64,000 bases of DNA, from NCBI GenBank assembly GCA_019009955.1, contig CM032228.1, forward strand, positions 210,897,001 through 210,961,000, given 5' to 3'. Shown here one piece after another: positions 33,564 to 46,291 of this stretch. Numbering within the stretch: the stretch's first letter is position 1; the number at the start of each line of letters is the position of its first letter. The position numbers and the translations under genes are program-made. Source of the stretch: Riptortus pedestris. Lineage: Eukaryota > Arthropoda > Insecta > Hemiptera > Alydidae. Below the pieces are notes generated by a model, which did not search any database, was not told the DNA's origin, and was given only the letters and a program-made list of their open reading frames with translations.

Positions 33564-36500
33564 CTTTCACTAGTGAATTCTAGTTACTTGTTCAGATTGG
33601 GCAGATTTAAGGCAAGATATTTCCGGGTGGTTCCTTGTTTTGCTTGGGTTTGTTTAATGTTCTGAAATAAATATCATAATGTTCTGATATAATCGTTCCA
33701 TAAGCTGATCTATTTAGACAACCATAATTGATGCAAAATTGTTTTACAAAGTAGGTTTTAATTTTAGTGACTCTTTTTTTTTATTTTTTTATTTTTTTTT
33801 TTATGGGAAGATAGAGGTTATTGTAATTTTGCCTTGGTAACCTTCAATTTTCATTGACAGCAGAAAAGGAGTTTTTAAAAAAGGTTGCAAACATTGTCTG
33901 AACTAGTTTCAAGTTTTGAAAAGGTAGTTGGGTGAAATTATTGCCGGGATTTTTAATACTTTATTTTTACTTTTAGAAATAAAAGCTTCTTGAAGTTGAA
34001 GTTTTCGGAGTTCTAAAAGGCAACCGTATTCACTGTTAACTGAACATATACGTGCAATCTCTAATTACGCTACTTCAGTACTTTGTTTTCTTCATTTTTA
34101 TCTACCATTACAACTCTCTTATAGGATTCTTCCGACATGGTCCGCTAGCTGGCTGTATTGTGGTACTTCTTAAAAAGCGCCGGTAACCAGTGCAATACGT
34201 TTTAAATTATAGATGTCACTTTGGTATTAGACTCCCTTTATAATATTCATATATTTAAAGTGATGAATTCATTAGGTTTTTTGGTTCGCTTGTTTCTTGA
34301 AATGTGTATTTATGATTTGAATGTAAGTACTTATTCGATAAAAATAAGGCACTGACTTCTTATTTTTGGCCAAAAGAGAAGAAATATATGAAATAACTTT
34401 TGAAAATATTTCCGTATTTCATGTTTTAAGTTTATTTATACTATCAATAGTAGTAAAATGTTACTTTTACAGAGATTGATAAAGTTGGAAGAAAGCTTCA
34501 CTATGTTGCTTGTATTAGGTTTGCGTGTGAGAATGTCAGACATTCCCCTTTTGTTTGGATACTTTGCATTGCAACGACATGCTTTGGTGTGTTTGCAAGG
34601 AATATATACTCCAGTCAAGGCCTCTTTTGAATAAGAAGCCAGAGTGTCTTTCTTGAGTCTCTTTAAATCTTGAAGTCTCTCTATTCCTTTTTTCTATTCT
34701 AGAGGAAATGCCATCTATTCCTTTATGTTCAACATAGCTCTTTCCTATTCCTTGAGGCTGTGGAGTTCATTCTTATAGGTTGAATAAATGCTTGCATAAT
34801 ATCAAAAATCGCGGATGGGTGGTTGATCATTCATCCATTTGTTCATTCATTTTTCAATTCTGCGTTACAATATATTTATACACCAACGCAATGGGCATCA
34901 GCTTATTCAGTTCTTATAATGTACAAGACCAAACTGGTATAAACAACTTATTCAATCCTTCACAAATCTTAAATAAAAAAAACTTCGCTGCCTTTAATAA
35001 TTCTTTAAGCATCGTCGGAGCCATTTACTTGGATTACTTCAAACCGCTTACTCTATTCTCTATTATTCTTACTCTATTAAGTCTCTGATAATCAAAAGCT
35101 GGTATCAAAGAAGGTATTATAAGCTTCTGAAAGCAGCTGTGCATCTTCTGTCTTAAAGGATTTCCGAGGTTATCCTCCACCCCTCTATAGTTATTGAGGT
35201 TACAGTTTAAATGTGGTACACTTCCAAAATGACATTACCTTTTACTCTATAAGTATGGAACTTTTCAAAATGGTATAAGTATCTTGAATCGGAATAATAT
35301 AGTAATCCCTATAGACTAGAAAAGAAATGGTACGAATAACGGAATATAATTTGAATGTAGTTTATTTTGTCTGTCAGATGAAGATTTGACCCGTGCAATT
35401 AACCTAACCAGCCTCATAGAAGCCCCCGCCAATACTTATTTTAGTAATGGCACCAACCGGACATAACTACCTGTATCATTATTTGAAACCCAGCGCCTTT
35501 TTACTTTATGAGAATAAATACTAAAGGGGTCAATATCATGAACAATAAGATAAAACAATTCGATAATCTGTTCATGGATAAACAACATTTCGTATGAATG
35601 TATGAGAGATTAAATTAAAAATTCAAATTAAAGAATGTGTGTTTTAACATTGGATTAAAAACTGAAATTATATATAAAATAAGCTCTCATTACAATTTGT
35701 AGGATCTTCCAACTTAGGTTGTCTTATTGAATTTAAGATTAACTTCCTTGCGTGTTTTGTGACTGATGTGTATATAGACTGAATTTACTCTTTTGCAATT
35801 GTATACACCGAATTTTGTGATCCGTTTTGCTACATTTTTTGCTTGAAATTAACAAATTCATATTTCCGGAAAATACTGGATTAATAAATAAGTAATTATG
35901 ATGGATTAAAACAAACTCATAAATATATAATTAATATATTATTAGTAATAGAAAGCGAGTTATTATATTGCTAATTGTGTGGCCAAGAATGCATGAACCG
36001 AACCAGAGCATTGAGTATCAAAGCGTAGGCTGCATGCAGGATAGTTCTTCTGAGCCAGACACCCTTTCTATTCCATTGATCTATTTTCTTTATTTTGATA
36101 AGATCTGAATGCCCTTGCAATAAGGCATTATTTTTGCAAGTAGGTATAGTAACTGTGAATTAAATTACACAGAGTCCTCCCTCTCAGACACGTCGCCTTA
36201 GCCGCAACGCCCTTGATCCTCTATAGTTCATGGGCTAGAATAATTTTCCAGAGATGATTTCCTTTTGTACTCTATGGTCGTGTCCAGTAGTCGTGGAGAG
36301 GATGCAGCCTTGGCCAGTCTGCGGTTCCCACCTAATTTGCATCATTCTCCTTCCTTATTCTCACAATTGAGGTCATTTTTAGGTTTAAATAAATGCTAAG
36401 ATCATTTGTTTCTTTTAATCTCAAACGGAGATTTCTCTGTGTTCTAATTCTCCCGATCTCTCTTCAGAAACGAAATGCCATTTAATTGGATAACTTATAT

Positions 36501-36794
36501 AATTAGAGCTGCCAATAGACATCAATAGATATCTTTTATATAAATTGGCAAGCTCTCATCTTTAATTATTTATTGTCTAGAAGAGCATTCAGGGCCCTAG
36601 CAGGCCTAATAACCGCAATGTATCTTCTGAAATTCAGTAATAACTAACAATGAGTGATGATAGAGAAGTAAATTTGAATGCATCATGTGCTAATTAATAT
36701 ACTGTACAGTGATTTTTTTAAATTATTTCATTGGCGAACTTCTTAACAAGTTTCTTTTTGAGTTGAGCTGGACGAAGAAGGAATCTGGTCTCTG
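33564..36794. other. Non-coding, no gene recognised
   Basis: AT-rich with chance frames only (for example 34780-35088, which has no family features, no splice context and biased composition). Long T runs near 33775-33805. Confidence 0.5.
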
Positions 36795-37021
36795 AAGTAA
36801 GAAACACAGGCCTCGTTCCTAACAGTTAAATTTATTCTATGCGACAGAGCGCTTCCAGAGCATACCATTCACCTACAATGGCTCTCCGTCACAGGGAATC
36901 CTTGGTTCTAGTTGCATTCTTGTGAAGAGTGCACTGATGATGGAGCCTATGCTCTGAAAGCGCTCTGTCCCATATAATAAATTTAACTGTGAAGGAATGA
37001 GGCCTGTGTTTTCTTACCTGA
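36795..37021. mobile_element. Foldback (MITE-like) element, about 227 bp
   Basis: The left arm from about 36795 (AAGTAAGAAACACAGGCCTC ... CGACAGAGCGCTTCCAGAGCA) is matched in inverted orientation by the right arm ending at about 37021 (TGCTCTGAAAGCGCTCTGTC ... GAGGCCTGTGTTTTCTTAC). The arms are about 70-75 bp with a few mismatches and small indels, around a central spacer of about 80 bp. No coding capacity. The superfamily is not determined. Confidence 0.82.
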
Positions 37022-39669
37022 GATTCATACTAGTTTTTTTAAAATGTTTATTATTAGAATAATCATTTTCAGTATAAACGCACATTATATTTTTATTAGT
37101 TGTAGAGAGCTTTATTATACATAGTTAATAAAGAAAATAGAAGAGCTTCTTTTTGTTGAGTTTTTTTCTGTTACACTCATGTTATTAATTACTAAATAAC
37201 AACTACTCCTCCGACTGAGTCAATAGTGACCATTTTTCCGTTTACGGTACCTCATAAGTAGTAATGAAGTGACTTTTATTATACAAACACTATTAATGCT
37301 GTTCATTTAATATGCTGATGAAAGTAAATCTTTACACATTATATTCAAGACGATTTAGTAATTTTTTTTTGTATGAGCTTGACAGTTCTAGCAGTCATTT
37401 CAATTCTTGAAAATTAATGAAATAAATCCTTCTTATATGAAGTTTAATTTTTTAATAACGGCTTTCGAGATACTATTTCATTATGGCTTAGCTCAATGTT
37501 CTGCTAAATTAGAGGGTAGTACAATATACATAATAATTGATGAACTAACCACAAATTAATTTCCAAAATAGCACGAACGAGTCTTTATTGAATAAATGGA
37601 ATAAATTATTCTGTATTTAGTTTATGATTCATATTAGTTAGCACTTTTTTTAAAAAAAAAAAAAAATAGAATAATATTAAAATAACCAGGTTAAAAGAAA
37701 AATAAACTTATATTTATTCATTGCAAAGTATTACGAAACTTGAATAAATTCATATTAATAATATGTAAATTCATATCGTGACTTCATTTGTTGTACAATT
37801 TCATATCATATTTACAATTTTTTTCTAATGAGGGCTAGAGTAATGGACAAGTGTAAACACGTCTTGGCTGGAATAGAAGAAATTCTTTTGTATGTAATTC
37901 TTTAATAATGCTCAACCTGAAATTTGTTACAAACATATTCCAGTTTACCTTTGACGACGTAGTTTTCTTGAGCATTATAACGACTAGTTTTGATAATGCA
38001 CTGTAGTTTTATATATCTCATAGAATGTGTTTAGTACAATTTTTATTGAGTCCCTCGTAGAATACAAAAATATCATTCCATTATAATTTTCAAACAATAG
38101 GAATGAAATACTCTTGTGGTAAACTGGCGAAAAACAGAGATGCAACACAAAACAAAAAATGAACACGAAAAACAAAAATGCAATACAAAACAGTGATGGA
38201 AACCAAAAACCATTGTAATTATACATTACACATCATGAGTAATGTATGTATTTACAGTACTGTAAGAGAGTCATAATCGGCAGACGTAACTCCTGACACT
38301 TATTGACATTGATGGAACTCTACTTTTCAAAACAATATATGTGCTAATTAGTCATGGATTGGTCGTTGTAGTTTCTGCGTCTTATTGAACACAAATTATA
38401 ACGTCTGATTCTTCCTTGTATCTCCTAATTAAGGATTTTATAGAATGGTTAATGGCTGAATGTGATGGAAAAGTAGAAACAGTCTTTATTCACGTGACAG
38501 GCTACTATTGTTCTTACTGGCCCACAGAAATATATTTTCATTTTGTTTTCGTTTTCCTTTGTGAATACTATCATTTTTTAATTATTAATTTTTATACTGA
38601 AAATATTGTTTTTGGCCAACTCATGGAATTATTTTTTGGTCTATTGTAGTGTGATTCGGATGCACCTAACTCTAAGGCTCGTTAATTAACTCTCAGGAAT
38701 ATCTTATTTATTATTATGATTATTATTACTTTTTTAACATTAATATTTAGTATTTTTCTTTTACAATAGTGAAAAATTACAAACCTATATACAAAATTAT
38801 TTATACTTTTATTATTTACTTATTTTTATTATATTAATAAACAATGTAGCCATGTAGTAATCTTCATTTTTAGTTAGCTAGGTATTGTATTCAGCTTTTT
38901 TATTATTAGTTTTTTTCTTCTGAAAAACATAATGATATTTTAAAATTAAAACAAAAAAGTGAAAAGCAAAAATAAAAATATTCCTAATTCGCCAATGGGA
39001 GCATTTAAAAATTCATATCACTATAACGGGCGTCTTTCATTTTATTCAAGCTGAAATCCTTGAAGCAAATATGAATAAGTGATTTTGTCATCCAAAAACG
39101 TATGTTCTAAGGAAATGCTCCTGAAACATAAGATCTGCCTAAATTTGAAACTTACCTTTTTTAATTTAGTAAATCTATAAAATCACTTATTCTGATTAGG
39201 TAGTTCTTTACCTTTTCTATTTGAATAAACGTTTTAATGATGGATGTAAGTACAAAACGTTTATATTCAAATAAGAACAGGCTGTTATTTTTAGCTATCC
39301 CTTCATATCTCGTTGACCTTTTGAATTTTGCCCACTTTTTCTATTCCTGTTAAGGAACTTTATTTTTCTTTTTGCTATTGACGTTGGTTTGGCTGAAAGG
39401 TGTACCTTGGAGAGGGCATCGCTGTAAAGGTCTCTCTTCTAGCCTAAAGGTTATCCTTCCTTTTCCTACCATTCCGGGTTTTCCTTGTTTGGCACTTGCC
39501 CAGCTAGAGGGATACTGTACTTACCGTGAAAAGGCCATGGCTGCAATTAGTTTATTTACTTATTTATTGTTATATAATTTCAATTAGAACGTCATGTTCA
39601 TCATTTTTGGATAAATATGTTTTTTCGGTTCATAAAAAACGCCAACCCCCGCCCCCACACGTGCGCGCT
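37022..39669. other. Non-coding, no gene recognised
   Basis: AT-rich. A short A-rich pair of imperfect direct repeats (about 38126-38200, built on GAAAAACA...ATGCAA) is present. A slightly GC-richer stretch at 39370-39540 has no recognised identity. Confidence 0.5.

Positions 39670-39710
<41 letters not shown>
39670..39710. repeat. (TG)n(TA)n microsatellite
   Basis: A short TG run followed by about 30 bp of TA, directly upstream of a LINE fragment. Confidence 0.95.
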
Positions 39711-39713
<3 letters not shown>

Positions 39714-40090
39714 CCCACCAACTTTATTCCATCACCCCAACAACAATTACAACTGTACAGATCTCGACCAACCACTCAAAGAAGATATTGATTGATAAGA
39801 CCTGGCAACTAACGTGAAACGGAACCCAGAATAATAAACTACGAATATTAAAACCTCCATCCGTCCTTGGAAATATTCGACAAGAGATAACAGAAGAGAT
39901 TATGTCGTACTAGGAAGACTTCGAATAGGCCACACTAGATTTACGCATAGTTATCTTATGACAAAAGACCACCCCCGATATGTAGGAAGTGTCACACCGA
40001 TTTTACTATCTGTCATATATTGGTGGAATGTCATACGTATAGAAATTTCCGAAATGAATGCAATATTTCCAATAATATAGTAGTGGCCCA
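39711..40090 (+). pseudogene. C-terminal fragment of an RNase H-type LINE ORF2
   Basis: Reading in pieces, the sequence encodes IDKTWQLT, a stop in place of the usual W, NGTQNNKLRILKP, and then in another frame IRPWKYSTRDNRRDYVVLGR with LRIGHTRFTHSYLM. After a slip in a C-run it gives PPICRKCHT...CHILVECHTYRNF. The RLRIGHTRxTHSYLM segment and the following CxxC...HxxxxC cysteine/histidine cluster are typical of the ORF2 end of insect non-LTR retrotransposons of the I, R1 and Loa type. At least one nonsense change and two frameshifts make it non-functional. Confidence 0.8.
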
Positions 40091-40389
40091 ATTATTTATA
40101 AATGATAAATTATTTATTTTTATGAAAATTATAAATTTGTATAAAGATACTTAAATTGCATATTAAAAACGTGTTATATTCTCGTTTATACTTTTAAATT
40201 TTAAATAGCAATGTGGATAGAATATAGGAATGTTAATAATTTACATAAACACGGTTCGCTCTCAGGGTACAGGTGCTAGTCCAAAAAGAGAGATATAGAT
40301 ATTACGGGCGATAATAACCTAGTAGTTTTTCGCCCTTAAGCATTAAGAAATAAATCATTTATATATAACTATATATATATATATATATA
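40091..40389. other. No gene; TA tract at the right edge
   Basis: AT-rich, ending in a TA microsatellite that abuts the 5' end of A12. Confidence 0.5.
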
Positions 40390-42022
40390 TATAAAATTGT
40401 AACCTCTGTCTGTACATTGATTTTTTTTACGAAATTTCACGATAACTTTTCGTTTCACATGTCATAGACACCATAACTGCATTTTGTTTCTTTGGTGTCT
40501 GTTTGTTTGTTTATTTGTTTGTTTGTATGTTACCTTTTCACGCATACATCGCTGAACCGAATTTTATGAAACTTGGTATGTATATTACTACTAGCCCAAC
40601 TTAAACTTTAGGCTATATTAATCTCTAAGACAAACAGGGGTGGGGGTTATAAGGGAGGCCTGAAATTAAAAATAGTGATATTTCGTATCCTATTGCTTTT
40701 TCAGCAAATATGCCCATAACAAAAGTTGTTTATTTTGTAATTTAGAGTAACTTTTGTTATATGCACTTTTGCCGTATACGGAAGTATAAATGAGTTATAC
40801 GCTAAAAACTATAGCGGGAGTCAACAATTTATTAGGCACAAAAGACTCAGCCGAACTAAACCAAACTCGGTATGTGAATTAGTACTAACGCCTTCCTTAT
40901 AATAAGCCATACTAACATTTCTAGGGACGGGCAAGAGTGGGGGTTATATGGGAGGCCTGAAATTAAAAATAGCGATATTTCGTTTCTTATTGCATTTTCG
41001 GCAAATATGCACATAACAAAAGTTGTTTATTTTGTTATTTAGAGAAACGTTTTTTATATACACTATCGTCGTATACCGAAGTATAAAGGCGTTATACGCT
41101 AAAAATTATAGCGGGAGTCGTCAATTTTATTTGGCACAAAAGACTCAACCGAAATAAATAAAACTCGGTATGTGTATTAGCACTAACGCTTTCATTATAA
41201 CAAGCCATACCAACATTTCTAGGGACGGGCAGGAGTGGGGGTTGTAAGGGAAGCCTGAATTTAAAAATAGCGGTATTTCGTTTTCTATTCGTTTTTTGGC
41301 AAATATGAGCTTAACAAAAGTTGTTATTTAGAGTAACTTTTGTCATATTCATTTTTATCTTTTAACAAAGTGTAAACGAGATATACACTATAATCTAAAG
41401 CGGGAGTCAACTATTTCATTGGGCGCTAACGATTAAACCGAACTAAAAAAACTCGGTATGTCAATTAGCATTAATCCTTCCATGATTATAAGCTATATTA
41501 AATTTTTAGGTTAGAACGGGAGTGTGGGTTATAAGGGAGGCCTGAAATAAAAATTTGCGATATTTCATTGTCTATATGTTTTTCGACAAACATGCACATA
41601 ACAAAAGTTGTTTACTTTGTTATTTAGATTAACTTTTTTTTTTTTTATACATTTCTCCAGGAACAATGTGTGGAGCAAGTAATTTGCGTAGAAATATTGA
41701 TATGCTCAACAATTCATTCCAATTTGAACTATGAGGTACCTCACCTGGAAAAATTAATTCAAATCTTTGTTAATATTTTGTCCTTAATAGCTGAAATCTA
41801 TGCATAATGCACAGGAGACGGGAAATATGACAATTTGGAGGACAGTAAAGACATACATAAAAAATTAATTTTATTATTAACAAATGCCAACAACGGGTAT
41901 TAACCCTAAACACTGGGACGGGTAAATGTCAAAATATTGTGCAAAGTAAAGCCTTGCCAAAAAAATACCATCAGCATTCAGCCTCAAATGAATTCCCGAG
42001 CGAAGCCGGGTATCTGAGCTAG
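40390..42022 (+). mobile_element. Family A element, copy A12, complete, forward orientation
   Basis: The 5' end is TATAAAATTGTAACCTCTGT after a TA tract, then the (GTTT)n-rich region and GGCTGAACCGAATTTTATG-like sequence. It has about four 299-bp monomers, the unique 3' region with AGGTACCTCACCTGG (about 41730), and the GC hairpin with CTAG at 42019-42022. TA tracts flank both sides. No family B halves are recognisable around it. Confidence 0.8.
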
Positions 42023-42024
42023 TA

Positions 42025-42080
<56 letters not shown>
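42023..42080. repeat. (TA)n microsatellite
   Basis: About 58 bp of TA, with one TG, immediately 3' of A12. Confidence 0.96.
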
Positions 42081-42084
<4 letters not shown>

Positions 42085-42351
42085 TTATTTTTTAGAGACT
42101 AGGCCCCGTTTTGATCAGAGAGCTGTCCCAGCTGAAATAAATGGAAATACCTTTTTGCGGTGTTTAATAAACCCATTCTGATCATTGTGAAATACTAATT
42201 TTCACATCCGATTTTTTTTATATTTTTGTTTCCCCTCACTTCTCTAAAATTCGCAGTGACGAATTAATTAAGCTATACTGGAAACGGTTTGGAACAGACA
42301 TTTTCTTTTCTAAGGAATGAATTAAAGTTCTCCGGGAAGCAATTATCTTCC

Positions 42352-43030
42352 AGCAGATTCTGCTAAGCTATTGAGGTTGTCTTCATTTCTTTGATGTTGT
42401 CATGACCTGATTTCTGAAACATATTCAGCGCCTTTTCACTAGTTACCTACCAGTTTGTTCGTATATCCGCGAGTGTGTGTCTGTGCGTATTTATGTATGT
42501 ATGTTCCATAAGCTTCTTAACCCTTGTTTTTTTTTCTTAGGTTAGATCACTTTTAACCGATGTCTTTTCTCTTCGAAGTCTACTAAGTTTATTTTTGATT
42601 ATATTTTACGAGATACCATTCTGGCCACCGCATGAAAGCTTCATGAAATAATATGCTGAAGCTAAACTTCATATTTAGCATAAACCACTCCGATCTCGTT
42701 CATAAAAAAAATAGTTTCTTCTCGTGATAAAATTTTATTATTTTTGATTTCAATTTCATGTGGTTTATTTTTTTTTTTTTTTTTGTACGTGAAAGTTAAG
42801 AATGACTTATATGTTCGCAAGAATAAGCAGTAAAAGGTCAATCTTTTTTTTTTAAATAATAAAATAACATCTTCATGTTTGCAAGTTATTGATTGATTAT
42901 TTTTTTTTATTTTTAAACAACTGTAACAAGTCTCGTCCCCTTTCCAAGAATAACTTGTTTTGCCTCCTAAAACGAGGTTAGTAATTTGAAAAAAAAAAAT
43001 TTGAAGGTTTTGGAGCATTCTTAAAAAAAA
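42352..43030 (+). repeat. Dispersed repeat D, copy D1, with a family B-like start
   Basis: About 42604-43030 recurs at 46044-46291 and, more diverged, at 47108-47510. Shared blocks include GCTGAAGC...TTCATATTTAGCATAAACC, GTACGTGAAAGTTAAGAAT and GAAGGTTTTGG(A/T)GCATTCT. At 42352 the sequence AGCAGATTCTGCTAAGCTATTGAGG resembles the family B 5' end, so D may be a B-related element with a different interior. The open frame on the minus strand (42662-43018) is low-complexity Lys/Phe-rich and is not accepted as a gene. Confidence 0.6.
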
Positions 43031-43215
43031 TAATTACCTCAAAGAAATGTATATATACGTTGGTTTTTTTGTTATTAAAGATATATATTTTATATTCATG
43101 TATTGTTTATGTGTTATGCTCGATATAATATTAAGATTTGTTTCTATGAAAGAATAAAACGTTTAAGTTAATTTAAAATAAATAAATGAATCAGTTGTTG
43201 GCTAGCCGTTGGGTA

Positions 43216-43559
43216 TTGAATGATAGCAGAGAATTGTTGGATACCGATTATACAAATTCTCTTTTCTTTAAATAGAAGTCTTTATGAAATTTGCCTACAG
43301 TTTCGGGCACCCTTTGGGTTGCCTGCTACGGAGCAAATGTAGTAGAAGAGGAACAGGGACGAAAATAACAACTGCACTTAGGGAAAAGATTCATTCGAGA
43401 TGCAATTTTTACTGAGCGCAATAGTTTTTGCTTCCTGTTCCTTTTCATGTTCTGTAGGAGGGAATCAAAGGTGCCCGAACGTGTTAGCAAATTTAATAAA
43501 CTACTATATTTGAAGAATTTGTATAGCCGATACTCAACAATTCTCTAGTATCATTCAAA
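43216..43559. mobile_element. Foldback (MITE-like) element, about 344 bp
   Basis: The left arm (TTGAATGATAGCAGAGAATTG at 43217 onward) pairs with the right arm ending CAATTCTCTAGTATCATTCAA at about 43559. The match continues inward through TATACAAATTCT, the GGGCACC region and the central GAGGAACAGG/CCTGTTCC, so nearly the whole element is one diverged long hairpin. No coding sequence. Confidence 0.82.
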
Positions 43560-44013
43560 TAAATAAACTGTTATCAGTCTTTCTTATCATGATTTAATTT
43601 TATGAAGAATTCAGAGAAAAGATTTCAATCATTTTAGAGTCGGGTCACTGTTATATCCACATTTATTGTTATAATCTATTGGTGCCACTACCATACATAT
43701 GGATAATAAGATTTGGGTTACAGACGAAGTGATAATATATTATTCATTTTTATGACAGTCTCTTTTTATTTTTTAGGAACTTCTGTAAGATTGAAATTAT
43801 TCTTTATTATAAGATCCGGTTATCTGTAAAGATATCATAAGCAATGATGATAATGTAACATCTATGTATGTATGTTATGAACGATTGGTCAAATAATTTT
43901 GGCTCTAAATCATCCATTTAGCAGTCTATCGAGAAATATTCTTTTTTTTTTTTTAAATTATTATTTTTTTGGCTTTAATAAGCGATTCGTTAAAAATAAA
44001 AAATAATCAAACA

Positions 44014-45756
44014 TTCTAAATCAGAGGTTCCCAAACTTTTTTGTGTCATAGACCCCTTGCCATGTTTTTCGGTTTTGGGTAGACTCCCTACTTACCTGAT
44101 ATTGATTTTTTGTAAATTTCTAACTGTAGTGAAGTTTAGTGTTAAAAACTTAAAGTAAAAAGACATGTTAAGTTTTATACATTTATTAATTGAATTTAAA
44201 TTAAAACTACTCAAAATAAAATTTTGTGTCTGTTATATAAAATATATGTAACATAAAATAAAGTATGCAATAAGTAAATGTTTTAATGAGAAGGATGAAC
44301 CTGATGCTTTAATAATAAATTATCAACATTTGGCGTCAATTTTGTAAGGTTTAATCTTAAATCTCCTCGGCTAATGATGTCCAGTTTGTTTCTTTTTTTC
44401 GTTAGGAGATTGGTAACAGCACTGAACCCCTTTTCCACTAGGTATGACGATGGAAAGGAAATTAAAATATTTCCTCGCTATATTCCATAATACGGGATAA
44501 GTCTCTGCTATGTTGTTTTGCAGCCAGAATTGCTGATATCCGTTTTTAAACTGAACCTTAAGTTCTTCGTTTGTACTTAGTTCAGTCAGTTCCTCTTCTA
44601 TTATGACATTCGTTTCTTCTATGTCACCATATGGGTTAATTATCGATGGTGGTATTACCATAGTCAAAACATCCTCAAACCTAGTTTCAAAATCTGATTA
44701 GAGGGCATTTAAATGTTGAACGTAGGTTGAAACGTCGTCTTCCTGGCAGTTTGTCTGTGACAATTTGGGGAACTGGGAAAATTCGCCCCGTCCAATATTT
44801 TGCTTCATTAGTTTAATTCTGGCAAGAAATGCTGATAAGATGGACTTTGTTTAAATTAAATTTAGACTGAGAAGGGGAATGTTATGAATGTTACCTACGG
44901 TTTTGACATGATGGAACTTCAAGGAAATTTGAAAGTAACATGACAAAAAATGTTAAAATAAAATATTACACAACGAATAGTAATAACAAATTGTATGAAT
45001 GTACAATATGTTGATTGTGCATAATTATAATACCAATTGCTAAAACTTTGAAAAAGAAACTATTGAGGAGTACTCGTGTAATTTTGCATATGATTTGAAT
45101 ATTAAACTACTAATAACTGAAGTCATGATTGGTGTAATTTATCTATCTTTGCTAACTACGAGTATAAAACTAAAATTTAACAAAAAATAATGTACTTACT
45201 TTTCTCCGGCACACTCAAATAAAATAACACTGATTCACTATAATTTGTGTGATAAACTACCAGTTTATGTTTTTTTTTTTTTTAAATATTTTCTTAGCAC
45301 TTTCATTTTCAAGATTCAGGACACGAATAAACGTATTTGTCTCCCATTCGTATTTATAGAGTGACGAATTGAACAAGTCAGTGCAAGTTCGCGAAGCTCT
45401 GACTGCACGTATGCTTGTAACAAGATGATACTGGTATATCATTATGTGCAGGTTTTTACAAGTTCAAAATGTATTGCGACCACAAAGCGAATGCCTACAT
45501 ACTACAACTTACACAATTTTATAAACATATATAATACATTTTTACTTCATAGGTACTTTTATAAATAATGTATATGTCTTTATATTATAAGATAGTATAA
45601 TGTAAGTAAATAGGTACTATCAGTGTATTTTGAGATCCACTATCGTAGACCCCTATTTTCATTTCATGGACCCCCAAAATTTTTTTTCGCTGACGTAGAC
45701 CCCTCGCAGGTTGTCATAGACCCCTGGGGGTCACTTTGGGAATCATAGTTCTAAAT
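44014..45756 (-). mobile_element. hAT transposon with 8-bp target site duplication
   Basis: The element runs from 44022 (CAGAGGTTCCCAAA) to 45748 (TTTGGGAATCATAG), imperfect terminal inverted repeats of hAT type. It is flanked on both sides by the identical octamer TTCTAAAT (44014-44021 and 45749-45756). An 8-bp duplication is characteristic of hAT. Inside both ends are the AGACCCCT-rich subterminal repeats. At 1727 bp it is shorter than a typical autonomous hAT and holds only C-terminal transposase remnants, so it is an internally deleted, non-autonomous copy. Confidence 0.93.
44312..44849 (-). pseudogene. hAT transposase C-terminal remnant, ZBED5/SCAND3-like
   Basis: Reading on the minus strand: SILSAFLARIKLMKQNIGRG, a QTNCQEDDVSTYVQHLNAL block, a stop, SDFETRFEDVLTM, NPYGDIEETN, a long segment ending YPVLWNIARKYFN, and then after a one-base frameshift FPSSYLVEKGFSAVTNLL and ISRGDLRLNLTKL. 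The last part is the hAT dimerisation region (VEKGFSAV and SRGDLRL motifs). One nonsense codon and one frameshift disrupt it. The catalytic core is absent. It lies inside the 44022-45748 element. Confidence 0.88.
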
Positions 45757-46043
45757 GATCAAACATACTTTAAGGATCACTTAAGTCGAACTTAGCACAT
45801 CAGACCTTCTTAATAATTTGAATTCACAGTAGTTCATGAAGTTAAAACTCCTGAAAGCGAAAGCCAAGAGTATTGAGGTATGTTTGGAAGTGAGGTCATA
45901 ATTCTTGATGATTTTCTAGTTCTATAGAGAAATGTATATTTATTTTCTGATATACTCGTTAAATAATATCCTTAGTTCCATCCTGGCTTGAAAAACGGCT
46001 TGAGATAACTCCTGTATTCTCAGTATACCGATATGAAGTAATA
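45757..46043. other. No feature recognised
   Basis: AT-rich spacer between the hAT element and repeat D2. Confidence 0.5.
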
Positions 46044-46129
46044 TGCTTCATGAAATAATATGCTGAAGCGAAATTTCATATTTAGCATAAACCACTCCGA
46101 TCTCATTCATAAAAAAACTAGTTTCTCCT

Positions 46130-46185
<56 letters not shown>

Positions 46186-46291
46186 TATTTTTGATTTTAA
46201 TTTCATGTGGTTTATTATTTTTTTTTTTTTTGTACGTGAAAGTTAAGAATAACTTATATGTTCACAAGAATAAGTAGTAAAAGGTCGACAA
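46044..46291 (+). repeat. Dispersed repeat D, copy D2, with an expanded TA tract
   Basis: Close to D1 but with about 48 bp of TA at 46134-46181, where D1 has a short ATAAAATTTTAT. It joins the right half of a family B element at about 46291. Confidence 0.65.

Noticed and set aside
34780..35088. 102-codon plus-strand frame
   Set aside because: No recognisable motifs, no splice or promoter context, and AT-driven composition.
42662..43018. 118-codon minus-strand frame
   Set aside because: Low-complexity Lys/Phe/Asn content created by poly-A/T runs, and it lies in dispersed repeat D.
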